Assembly (NCBI GenBank): GCA_002869015.1
Contig: PKTT01000023.1
Coordinates: 48,722 to 112,721, forward strand
Source: Deltaproteobacteria bacterium
GTDB taxonomy: Bacteria; Desulfobacterota; Deferrisomatia; Deferrisomatales; BM512
Direction: 5' to 3'
DNA length: 64,000 bases
The position numbers were made by a program, and so were the translations under genes. The notes under the pieces are model-generated. The model saw nothing but the letters and a program-made list of their open reading frames with translations, did not search any database and was not told the DNA's origin. The stretch's first letter is position 1. Every line of letters starts with the position of its first letter. Below are positions 27,222 through 35,085 of the stretch, piece by piece.

Positions 27222-27740
27222 CTAGTGGGCCGCGCCAGCTTCCGCGCCGCCTGGGACCGCCGGGGGCGGTTCGGGCTTGATAGCTTTGAATTTGGGTGTG
27301 TGCGGGTTATGGCAGTGCGCACAGAGCAGGTAGTGTTTCTGCCCATTCCAGTTGCCCGTGCGTTTCCCGTGGATGCCTGCGCGCCAGTCGCGGAATTTGT
27401 CGCCATGGCACTGCCCGCACAATAGATATGATTCCTCAAATGGAACCTTTGTCCCGTTTTGCAGGTGCAGCACGTCGCGGTTCTCAGCGTCGTGGCAGTC
27501 AAGACACCAGCGAAACTGCTCTGCGTGGTGGAGAACTATATCGCTGTGTTCATCCTCAAGCACGCGGGGAGTACGGTCTACATCCATGTCATTATGGCAG
27601 TTCTCCGCGCAGGGATAGTAATCCTCGTCCAGCTCCGGGGGGTCAACCGGGAAATCCCCTGCCTGATTGGCTACGGCGAGTCCCAGCCCTCCCAAGAGGA
27701 CGAGAGCGGCAACTGCGGCTATTAGCCGGCTACGCTTCAT
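27222..27740 (-). CDS. Small exported multihaem cytochrome c (3-4 haems)
   Basis: The product of about 172 residues has a signal peptide (LIAAVAALVLLGGLGLAVA) and three CXXCH haem sites (CLDCH, CGQCH, CAHCH). Before them is CAENCH, a CX3CH site that may bind a fourth haem. The C terminus is Pro/Ala-rich. ATG at 27740 is 10 bases after AGGAGG, while an in-frame GTG at 27746 is only 4 bases after it; both are possible. It heads the operon with the ferredoxin and NrfD-like genes and is the likely periplasmic electron exit or entry. It is comparable in place to DsrJ or CbcS. Confidence 0.9.
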   Translation of the reverse strand: MKRSRLIAAVAALVLLGGLGLAVANQAGDFPVDPPELDEDYYPCAENCHNDMDVDRTPRVLEDEHSDIVLHHAEQFRWCLDCHDAENRDVLHLQNGTKVPFEESYLLCGQCHGDKFRDWRAGIHGKRTGNWNGQKHYLLCAHCHNPHTPKFKAIKPEPPPAVPGGAEAGAAH

Positions 27741-27746
27741 CTTCAC

Positions 27747-28090
27747 TGAACCTCCTTTGATATGATTAATACTATGGTTTTGTGTATATAGACCTTAGTC
27801 GGTTGGTCTTTATATTTCTTACAATATACCCAAAACATTCAGTTTGAGTAATGCCTTTGGAGGTAGAGTTACTACTTTAGGGTAGTATGGAAAGTCAATC
27901 TTGAAAACAATATTTAAAAAGTCGAGAAAAGGCGGGGAATTTCAGCTGAAATCCAGAATCCCCAAAACCTCGTTTTATCAAGATGTTAGGTGTCGTAGTC
28001 GCATTTGCGCGCTTAGTTTGGTGGAAAATATATTTTTAACCCTTACGGTAAGGGTCAAAATGTGAGGGCCGATAAATTCTTAATAAATAG
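27747..28090. other. Regulatory region upstream of the NrfD operon
   Basis: About 340 bases lie between two reverse-strand cytochrome genes. The stretch holds a perfect 17-base palindrome at 28039-28055 (ACCCTTAC, one base, GTAAGGGT), a 14-base palindrome at 27939-27952 (ATTTCAGCTGAAAT) and an AGACC/GGTCT inverted repeat near 27790-27812. These are candidate operators. No coding frame is credible. Confidence 0.5.
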
Positions 28091-28126
28091 AAAAAAAGGG
28101 AGCGACACGCTTGGGCCGCTCCCTTT
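28091..28126 (-). terminator. Rho-independent terminator after the NapC-like cytochrome
   Basis: On the reverse strand a 10-bp stem (AAAGGGAGCG and CGCTCCCTTT, 28095-28104 with 28117-28126) is followed by a T run (seven A at 28091-28097 on the forward strand), 28 bases after the stop of the large cytochrome gene. Confidence 0.88.
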
Positions 28127-28153
28127 ACTTTAGCTAAGTTGCGGGGTTGAGGT

Positions 28154-30379
28154 TTACCTGATGTAGGCGTCCTCATCCAGCGTCTTTATAGTGGAGTAGG
28201 TCTGGAGGTCTTTTTTCGCCTTCTCGACCAGATCCTTGGATTTGTTGAGAAGGTCCTTGGAGAAAGCGTAGTTGTGAACGGGGTTGCCGTTTACTACCAG
28301 CTTGAGGTTCTTCTCAGCTTTGTTCAGGAGGTCCTGAGCGTCGTAGGTGTATTCTCCGCTCTTAATCATTCTGAGGACCATCCTCTGAGTGGAGGCGAGC
28401 ATGTCTTCCACCTCCTGAGTATTGAGTGTAGCAGCTTCAGCTATCCACTCATCCACCATGTCGGCGTAGCTCTCGTCATCGTCGTGACACTCTAGGCATG
28501 TGGCCTTGATGCCATCAACTGTGGAGGGCTTGTCATCGGCGATTTCGGCATGGCACTCATCGCAAGCGACTGCGTCTACCATTACGTTTTTCTCGCCGCG
28601 CTCGTCACAGCTCTCCTCGTCACAGGCGTTTTGGCCGTTGTAGAGGTTGTGGTTTTCGATGTGGCAGTCAGAACATTCGACTGAGCCGACGCCGGAACCG
28701 TGGTGGCAGTCGTTGCAGTTTTTGAGGAATGTCTTGCCGTGTTCGCTGCGCTCGGAGTGGCAGTCAAGACATTTGAAGCCCTCCTCCTCGACGTGTACGT
28801 CGTGGGGGAACTGTGAATTGCCGAAGGGAACCGGCTTGGTCTGGATGCACTCAACGCAGCTGTGACAGAGCTGCGTGCAGCCATCAGGTGTATCGACTAT
28901 CTTCATTTTGTAGCTTGAATCGACTGCCGCAATGGCGCGCTGGGCGCGCTCACGGGTATCTTCGAGTATCTTGAGCGCGTAATCCATATTATGAACACCG
29001 CGTCCATTCCTCACGAAGGCAAGGTTTTTGTCTGCGATGTCAAGGATCTGGCTCGCTGCCGAAGCGCCGGAGCCGATGCGCTTGCGAGCGTCGGAGAGAT
29101 CCTTTTGCGCGACCTTGATCTCGTCGGTGAGGATGTCCTTCCAGTGTTTAGCCATTACGTCGTAGCCCTCGCCATGACAATCGGCGCAGGACTGAATCGC
29201 CTTATCAAAGCTGAGCCTCAGGATCGGTTTTTCACCATCCGTAGCCTGGGTTATAGCGATGTGGCAGCTTCCGCAGTCGGCGTGGGCCTGGTACATCGGG
29301 CTCGGGTAGTCCGGGATCTCGGCGGCGCCGGCGCCCATGTACATAAGCCTTATCGACTCGTGCTGGTCGAAGGAGTGGCACTTGACGCAGTTGGTGTCGT
29401 AGTGGAGCCCCTTGCCCGGGATTGCGTTATTCATGAGGGCGACTCCCGCGCCATCATCAAGGCCCATATCGGTTGATTCTGGGCGGATTATGCCGTGGTC
29501 GATAACCGAGTGGCAGCGGTAGCACTCAACCTTGTGCTCGGAAACGTGGAGCTTATGCATCTCATCAGCGTTGACCTCGGAGATGAGGATGTCCGGCTCG
29601 GAGTGGCACTGTACGCAGATGTTGTCGTTAAGGTGCCCGTCTCCGAAGATTACATCGAAATGACACTGCTCGCAGGGGACGTTCCTGTCGAGATAGTCCT
29701 TATGGACAAAGGGCATATTCTCGTTTGCGTCGATGTAAATCTTCGCCTTCGTCTCCTGGTGGCAGAGCTGACATTCCGCAAGGGGTTCGTCGCGTTCGCC
29801 GCCGAAGAAGTGACAGGCAAAACAGGTTGATTCGGTCACTGTCAGGTGCTCGCCCTGAACGATCTGCGAGTGGCAGCTTACGCAGCGAAGGTCCTTGCCG
29901 CGGCGAAGCTCTCCAAGGTGTGAGCTGTGGTCGAAGTGGACGCCCTTAAATGTGACGGGAGTCTCAGCCAGCTTGGTCTCGGAGTGGCACCCCTCACGCA
30001 GACAGGACTCATCACTGATCTGAGTATGGGGGCGGGAGGGCGCGGTCCCGGTGATCTTCATGACGATGTGGGCCTGAGCCTTCCACTTGCCAACGAGCAT
30101 GCCCTTGAGGCCCGGCTCGAAGTGACATTCCGTACAGGCGACCTCCTTGTGCGTGGAATTTCTCCAGGACTCGATGTACGTGTTCATGTTATGGCATGAG
30201 CCGCAAAATTCAGGGGTTGCGGTAATTTCAAGTACCGCAACGAGCAGGACCGCCACGAAGACCCCGACTATACCCAGGGAAATAAGCAATCCCTTACGGT
30301 TTTCGCTGACACCATGTTTAAGAACACGGATTATCCCCGAGACGAACTCGCGGTGCAGCTTCCACAATTGACGCAACAT
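28154..30379 (-). CDS. NapC/NirT-like membrane-anchored cytochrome c with 16-18 haem sites
   Basis: The 741-residue protein begins with a cytoplasmic segment and one membrane anchor (LLISLGIVGVFVAVLLVAVL, about 31-50), then CGSCHNMNTYIESW as in NapC/NirT quinol-dehydrogenase cytochromes. I count 16 CXXCH motifs plus CLREGCH (CX4CH) and CTQLCH (CX3CH). One further site, CDEESCD, has lost its His. Two near-repeat helical segments near residues 440-480 and 670-720 each contain a VxNGxxVHN-type motif (FVRNGRGVHNMDYA, LVVNGNPVHNYAFS). Start 30379 follows GGAGGT. It probably takes electrons from menaquinol and stores or relays them in the periplasm. The acceptor is unknown. Confidence 0.93.
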   Translation of the reverse strand: MLRQLWKLHREFVSGIIRVLKHGVSENRKGLLISLGIVGVFVAVLLVAVLEITATPEFCGSCHNMNTYIESWRNSTHKEVACTECHFEPGLKGMLVGKWKAQAHIVMKITGTAPSRPHTQISDESCLREGCHSETKLAETPVTFKGVHFDHSSHLGELRRGKDLRCVSCHSQIVQGEHLTVTESTCFACHFFGGERDEPLAECQLCHQETKAKIYIDANENMPFVHKDYLDRNVPCEQCHFDVIFGDGHLNDNICVQCHSEPDILISEVNADEMHKLHVSEHKVECYRCHSVIDHGIIRPESTDMGLDDGAGVALMNNAIPGKGLHYDTNCVKCHSFDQHESIRLMYMGAGAAEIPDYPSPMYQAHADCGSCHIAITQATDGEKPILRLSFDKAIQSCADCHGEGYDVMAKHWKDILTDEIKVAQKDLSDARKRIGSGASAASQILDIADKNLAFVRNGRGVHNMDYALKILEDTRERAQRAIAAVDSSYKMKIVDTPDGCTQLCHSCVECIQTKPVPFGNSQFPHDVHVEEEGFKCLDCHSERSEHGKTFLKNCNDCHHGSGVGSVECSDCHIENHNLYNGQNACDEESCDERGEKNVMVDAVACDECHAEIADDKPSTVDGIKATCLECHDDDESYADMVDEWIAEAATLNTQEVEDMLASTQRMVLRMIKSGEYTYDAQDLLNKAEKNLKLVVNGNPVHNYAFSKDLLNKSKDLVEKAKKDLQTYSTIKTLDEDAYIR

Positions 30380-30576
30380 TGTTGGCGTACCTCCATAAAC
30401 AGTTAATTGTTCATATTTAAATTACGTTGAATCGGGTGGAAACAACGGCCATAAAAGCGTACAATTAAGAGTAGTTACGCTCTTAGTGGCGGCTGCCTGT
30501 CCGCTTGATAACCTCGTAAACAGGCAAAATTTCCAGATGCGGTGCATAAACGCGAACAGGCTAAAGGAAGACGTAA

Positions 30577-31974
30577 TTGATTGCAAGAACACTTTTCACT
30601 TTGATTGTAGGGATATTTTCCGTAATACCTCCGGTTATGTCGGCGCAAATTTCGCCGGACAATGGCTTTGTGATTCTTTACTCTGCCGATGAGCGCGGCG
30701 AAATAGACCCCTGCGGGTGAAACAAAAATCCACGCGGCGGTCTTGCCAAGCGCTCAACGTATTTTGATGAAATAAGAAAAGAAGGGTTGCCGGTCATCAC
30801 CTTAAATGCTGGCAACATGCTCTTTAAAAGAGAGCATCTCAAAGAGGATAAGGTCGAATCGGCAAGGCTGACTGCCGAGCTTATTCTAAGCGCAAACGAA
30901 CTGATGAAGTATGACGCCATCAGCGTTGGTGCCTACGACCTTTCAATGGGTATCGATTATCTGCTCTCCAGGGTCCATGAATCCTCCACCCCCTTTCTAT
31001 CTGCCAATCTTTATGACAAGCGGGGGAGGCTCTTCTTTAAGCCCTCGCTAACAAAAGACGTTGGTGGGTACAGGGTCGGGATAATAGGTCTTTTGGATGA
31101 TGGGGTTAAACTCGACAAGGTTCCCGACGGGCGAAAGCTTGAGGTCGCGGACCCCTACGACACAGCTGAAAAGCTGGTTCCAAAGTTAAGAAAAGAGGGC
31201 GCGGAGATAATAATTATCCTAACCGATATAAAGGGCGGCGCGCTAAGGAAGCTTGCCCGGACGACCTCGGGAATAAACTTCATCATCGCCAGCGACAAAA
31301 AGAACCGCATCTCGCTACCCATAGTAGTTAACGATACCCATATCTCCCACCTTGATAGGGGGGGTAAATGTGTCGGCTCCCTTGAAGTTCTACCGGCGAA
31401 TGGGGCCACCGACGACTCCCGCGGGAAGGTTGTGGGAAAATTTCTTCTTAGAAGCAGCTTTAACCAGCTCAGGCTCGAAATACCCGATGACCCCCGCATA
31501 GCCGAAATGGTAAAGAGCGCCAAAGTTCATATCTCCAAGGCACAGGAGGGTGAGCTCGTGGAATCCGGAGTGGAAGAGAGCGACGGCGGCTGTGGCACCA
31601 GATACGTTTCAGCCCCGAGTTGCAAGGAGTGCCACCAGGGCCGCTTCGCCTGGTGGAAGACAACCAAGCACTCAAACGCGATGGCCTCTTTGGTCGCCAA
31701 ACAGAGCCAATTCAACGAAGAGTGCGTAATGTGCCATAACCTAGCCTATGAGTGCGATGATGGGGCGCTCTCGATGGGAACCCTTGAATCATTTAAAAAC
31801 GTTCAATGCGAATCTTGCCACGGGCCGGGTGAATTACACGTCAAGAGCAAGGGCGAGCAGAGGATGGACCCCGTACCTACCCGCACAACCTGTCTGAAAT
31901 GCCATACCCCCGAGCGTAGCCCCGTTGAAAACTTTGACTACAAGGTCAAAGAGATATGCCAGAATAAGGTATAG
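30577..31974 (+). CDS. Selenoprotein: metallophosphatase-like domain fused to tetrahaem cytochrome c
   Basis: Reading from TTG at 30577 (AAGGAA at 30563-30568), the frame encodes a signal peptide (RTLFTLIVGIFSVIPPVMSA), then VILYSADERGEIDPCG, an in-frame TGA at 30718-30720, and continues NKNPRGGLAKRSTYFDEI. Relatives of the UshA/SoxB-like metallophosphatase-cytochrome fusions have Pro-Cys-Gly-Cys here, so TGA stands where Cys is expected (residue 48 of 465). A SECIS-like hairpin follows. The middle (about 70-310) looks like a 5'-nucleotidase/calcineurin-like fold (NLYDKRGRLFFKPS, GIIGLLDD). Four haem sites (CKECH at 349, CVMCH, CESCH, CLKCH at 439) resemble cytochrome c554. It is transcribed away from the NapC-like cytochrome. 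Catalysis is unknown. Confidence 0.85.
30718..30752 (+). promoter_or_regulatory. Sec codon (TGA) and bacterial SECIS-like hairpin
   Basis: TGA at 30718-30720 is followed by a hairpin. CGC (30733-30735) and GGC (30736-30738) pair with GCC (30745-30747) and GCG (30750-30752), with AA bulged. The loop GGTCTT is at 30739-30744 and starts 18 nt after the TGA. The E. coli fdhF SECIS, as I recall it, has GGUCU in its loop and the same 18-nt spacing. This supports SelB-dependent selenocysteine insertion. Confidence 0.8.
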
Positions 31975-32000
31975 AGGGCCGGTTAAAAAGCCTACGGCAA

Positions 32001-32033
32001 AAGAGCCCTCATATTTAGAGGGCTCTTTTTTTT
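32001..32033 (+). terminator. Rho-independent terminator after the selenoprotein cytochrome gene
   Basis: A 10-bp stem AAGAGCCCTC/GAGGGCTCTT with loop ATATTTA is followed by a run of eight T, 27 bases after the stop at 31974. Confidence 0.92.
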
Positions 32034-32300
32034 GCCTTTCTTCCCACAGCAATACACCCTATCCATTATGCCGACGAGTAGTCGTCATTGCTTCCACGAG
32101 CCGTTAGTAAGCATCTTAAGCAAGGCTGGAAAAGTTGCCCTATAGGCTCTTTGCATCCCGGGGGAACAATGAGTTAGCAAAAAGTAAGAGCCGCTTTAAG
32201 CTCTTTCCTCTGCCAGTCGGGTCAAGAGGGTTTGTACGGCTTAGAGGTTAATGCAGTTAGTTTATTTTCGTTAAGCTAGGAAGCGCCCTTTGCATTAGAT
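32034..32300. other. Intergenic spacer between two convergent cytochrome genes
   Basis: About 265 bases between two terminators hold no credible gene. A weak nested inverted repeat (GAGCC at 32098 with GGCTC at 32145; GCAA at 32120 with TTGC at 32135) and a 6-bp hairpin at 32186-32205 (AAGAGC/GCTCTT) are visible. Whether a small RNA is made cannot be judged; no c-di-GMP riboswitch core (GGACGCAAAGC) was found. Confidence 0.4.
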
Positions 32301-32334
32301 AAAAAAAGGGGCGGCCCATTTGGACCGCCCCTTT
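32301..32334 (-). terminator. Rho-independent terminator after the CbcL-like gene
   Basis: AAAGGGGCGG (32305-32314) pairs with CCGCCCCTTT (32325-32334). On the reverse strand the stem is followed by a T run (seven A at 32301-32307 on the forward strand), 36 bases after the cbcL-like stop. Confidence 0.9.
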
Positions 32335-32369
32335 GTCATTGGCGTGTTGTCAGTTTTGCCGGTATCTCA

Positions 32370-34205
32370 TCAATGGGCCAGGAAGCCCCAGATGATAAGG
32401 ATTATGCAGAGTAGCCCAATGCCAAGCGCTGTAAAGCCGAATATCTGGCTTATAAGGTCGGTGAGGGGGTGGCTCGGCTTGGTCTTGTAATCCTCCAGCT
32501 TGCCCGCTGCTTCAAGGCGTTTGGCCCAGTCGGCGCGCTCATGCATCAGCTCGAACTTCGGCACCCAGCCACGGAAGATAACCATGTCCATCGGGAACTT
32601 TCCGGGGCGAAAGTGTGTGTTAAAGAAGTGGACCGTGAAGATGAAGCCCGATGCAAGGAGCGCCTCGTCACTATGGACGATAATCGCAACGTTGAATATC
32701 CAGCCGGGCATGAATTTGCCGAAGAACTCCGGGAACCAGAGCAGCAGCCCCGAACCGCCTATGGCGAACATACCCCAGAAGACCGCCAGGAAGTCGAACT
32801 TCTCCCAGTAGGTCCAGCGTTCAAAGGTCGGCTCCTTGCCGCGGCCGAAGAACCAGGCGACCATCGCTTTGAAATCCTTGACGTCCCTCAGGTTAGGGAA
32901 GAGGGAGTCGGGGCCGAAGAGGCGCTGGAAGAAGTTGTTTCCATCCCTCTTGAGGAGGAGGAAATAGAAGACGTATGCACAGCAGAGGCCGAAGTATACA
33001 AAGGTTATCACCGCGCATATACGGTGCACGTACCCAGCGGCGTGTGGGCCTCCCATAAGGTCCATAAGCGCGTGCGCCCAGGGAGCGCTGTTGAACTTGA
33101 GGGGTGCGCCGGTTACCACCAGACCCAGGAAGCTGACCGCCATGAGTATGTGTAAGATCTTGTCGAAGGCTGAAAAACGGCGGTAGGGTCTCAGCGCTTC
33201 AGGCACTTCGCGGTGAATGCACTCCCAGTTCTCATGTCCGTTGGAGTGGGTGTCCCAATATGCCCTGTACCACCAGAGGAAGGTGTGTATCCAGAACACT
33301 GCGAAAACGCCTATTAGCAGCGCCGTCATCAACATGTAGGTCCAGTAAAGGATCGGGAACTTGTCCTGATCGTGGTAATCGCTGTGGGCGTAAAATTGTG
33401 CGAAATTAATCGAAGAGCCAGGATGGCAGGTGCCGCAGGTGCCGGGAAGGTTCTCCGGGCTTATCGTTGAGGCTGCGTCGCTTTGAGGAAGTATACCGTG
33501 CCCGGAATGGCAGTCTGCGCAACCTGCTGCAAGGCCGGAGCCGAGGGAGGCGACCTTGCCGTGGTAGCTCTCCTCATAGGTCTCGACCGCTACTTCGGGA
33601 ACATCGTTACGCGCCATAATCTCCGCATCGGCGTGGCACTTGTGGCAGGAGGCTGTATGAAATGCCCTGCTGGCAGCAGTGTTGGCATCTCCAATCGCCT
33701 CAATTCTGTGGAGCCCGTGGCAGTCGGAGCAGTCCGGCGCGTCGGCGTTGCCTGCTGTTACCGCTACGCCATGCACGCTCCCCTGGTAATCGTCACCATC
33801 ATGGCACCCGACACATATATCCACTACCGTCTGCTTGTTGCCGTCCCATTTCGGGTCGGTGTGGATGTTTGAGTGGCAATCGGAGCACTTGACGTCATTG
33901 TACATATGTACAGATGCGAAGTGTTCGCGCCCCTCCTCGGGGTGGCAGCGGTGGCAGGTCTCCACCTTCTCCTGCGTCACAGAGCCGCAGTCTTCGTGGA
34001 CGCCTATGTCGATGACATCGTAGTGGCAGCTGTTGCAGGCGTTTTGCCCATGCGCCGAAGCATTGTAATCATCGAGCTCGAATTCGTCATGACATTCGAT
34101 GCATTCGGAGTCGGCTATGCTGGCAAAGGAAGTTGAGCTGGTGAAGATTGCGCCGAAGACAAAAACAACGGCAAAGAGACAAAGTCCCCTGTAGAAAATT
34201 TTCAT
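32370..34205 (-). CDS. cbcL: CbcL-like nonahaem cytochrome c / cytochrome b fusion
   Basis: The 611-residue protein has a signal or anchor (LCLFAVVFVFGAIFTSSTSFA) and exactly nine CXXCH sites in residues 35-285 (CIECH, CNSCH, CHRCH, CSDCH, CVGCH, CSDCH, CHKCH, CADCH, CGTCH). From about 295 a multi-span membrane domain of the formate-dehydrogenase gamma/HydC di-haem b type follows, with RFSAFDKILHILMAVSFLGL, GYVHRICAVITFVYFG and SDEALLASGFIFTVHFFNTH. This is the architecture of Geobacter CbcL, an inner-membrane menaquinol oxidoreductase needed for respiration of low-potential Fe(III) and electrodes. It is monocistronic. Family confidence is high; the same physiological role is inference. Confidence 0.93.
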   Translation of the reverse strand: MKIFYRGLCLFAVVFVFGAIFTSSTSFASIADSECIECHDEFELDDYNASAHGQNACNSCHYDVIDIGVHEDCGSVTQEKVETCHRCHPEEGREHFASVHMYNDVKCSDCHSNIHTDPKWDGNKQTVVDICVGCHDGDDYQGSVHGVAVTAGNADAPDCSDCHGLHRIEAIGDANTAASRAFHTASCHKCHADAEIMARNDVPEVAVETYEESYHGKVASLGSGLAAGCADCHSGHGILPQSDAASTISPENLPGTCGTCHPGSSINFAQFYAHSDYHDQDKFPILYWTYMLMTALLIGVFAVFWIHTFLWWYRAYWDTHSNGHENWECIHREVPEALRPYRRFSAFDKILHILMAVSFLGLVVTGAPLKFNSAPWAHALMDLMGGPHAAGYVHRICAVITFVYFGLCCAYVFYFLLLKRDGNNFFQRLFGPDSLFPNLRDVKDFKAMVAWFFGRGKEPTFERWTYWEKFDFLAVFWGMFAIGGSGLLLWFPEFFGKFMPGWIFNVAIIVHSDEALLASGFIFTVHFFNTHFRPGKFPMDMVIFRGWVPKFELMHERADWAKRLEAAGKLEDYKTKPSHPLTDLISQIFGFTALGIGLLCIILIIWGFLAH

Positions 34206-34567
34206 AGGCCACCCTCTCTCACAAACGTGAAAAATACCACAAAAAAATCCAGAGATACGCCGCTATAAATTTTCCGTAAGCTCGGAAATAAAACAGCATA
34301 TTAACGCTATATGACGTTAAATATGGCTGTTATAAATACCGTATCCAGATGAGTATTTCAAGGCGTAAATTATGAACTCCATTGGTAAATCCTATGTACT
34401 CCAGTCATTTTATCGAGAATTATTTCACTTGCAAGGTGTTTGTGAAAAGAATCTCATTTTTCTCGACCAATCTATAGCGCCACTTCTTGCCATCGCGTGT
34501 CGCCCTAGTTACAATTCAGTCAAACTTAATGGCGGGCGGGCCCGCAGGGATGGATACATTGTCGGTA
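34206..34567. other. AT-rich divergent region between cbcL-like gene and def
   Basis: About 360 bases, AT-rich in the first half, must contain the divergent promoters. A small open frame at 34372-34602 has no supporting features and overlaps def. Nothing else is recognised. Confidence 0.4.
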
Positions 34568-35083
34568 ATGGAGATTTTGAAGTTCCCCGACCCGGTCCTT
34601 AGAAAGAGGGCGAAAGAGGTTGAGGTCGTTGATGACCGTATACGGGAGCTTGCAGGTAAAATGATTAAAACCCTTCACGCTGCGCCTGGCGTCGGTCTGG
34701 CCGCACCGCAGGTTGGGGTTAGCGAGCGGTTGATTGTCGTTGATGTCTCTGCGGGTGAGGATCCGGATGAGATACTGGTCATGGTGAACCCCGAGATAAC
34801 ATACAGAGAGGGGGAGACGGGGATTGAAGAGGGCTGCCTCTCGGTGCCTGACTTCACTGAGAAAGTCACCCGCTCGGAGCGCGTAGTAGTAAAGGGGCTC
34901 GACCTTGAGGGGCGTTCCATAACGGTAGAGGGCGAGGACCTTTTCGCTATAGTTTTGCAGCATGAGATTGACCACCTTGATGGGGTCCTATTCTTTGACC
35001 ATATCTCCAAGCTAAAGCGCTCCAGGTACGTTGCAAAGCGAAAGAAACAGCTCCGCGAAGAGTCCAAGCAGGGGGGCGCCTGA
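34568..35083 (+). CDS. def: Peptide deformylase
   Basis: Deformylase removes the formyl group from nascent N-formylmethionine. The three family motifs are all present: GVGLAAPQVG, EGCLSVP and the metal-binding QHEIDHLDG. Start 34568 gives MEILKFPDPVLRKRAKEV, the usual N terminus, and 171 residues; in-frame ATG at 34550 is a possible alternative, and neither has a strong Shine-Dalgarno sequence. The C-terminal tail is basic (KLKRSRYVAKRKKQ). fmt begins 2 bases after the stop, the classical def-fmt pair. Near certain. Confidence 0.96.
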   Translation: MEILKFPDPVLRKRAKEVEVVDDRIRELAGKMIKTLHAAPGVGLAAPQVGVSERLIVVDVSAGEDPDEILVMVNPEITYREGETGIEEGCLSVPDFTEKVTRSERVVVKGLDLEGRSITVEGEDLFAIVLQHEIDHLDGVLFFDHISKLKRSRYVAKRKKQLREESKQGGA

Positions 35084-35085
35084 CC

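Noticed and set aside
30787..31974. Selenoprotein gene taken as starting at TTG 30787
   Set aside because: That start would cut into the phosphatase domain, removes the signal peptide needed for haem attachment, and ignores coding sequence in the same frame up to 30577.
32034..32300. Possible c-di-GMP (GEMM) riboswitch near cytochrome genes
   Set aside because: Such riboswitches often precede multihaem cytochromes, but the GGACGCAAAGC core was not found here or in the other cytochrome leader regions, and this gap lies downstream of both flanking genes.
32469..33155. 228-residue forward frame opposite the CbcL-like gene
   Set aside because: It is a shadow of the GC-rich third codon positions of the reverse-strand gene, with no independent support.
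34372..34602. 76-residue frame before def
   Set aside because: It overlaps def in another frame, lacks a ribosome-binding site and shows no coding-like composition.
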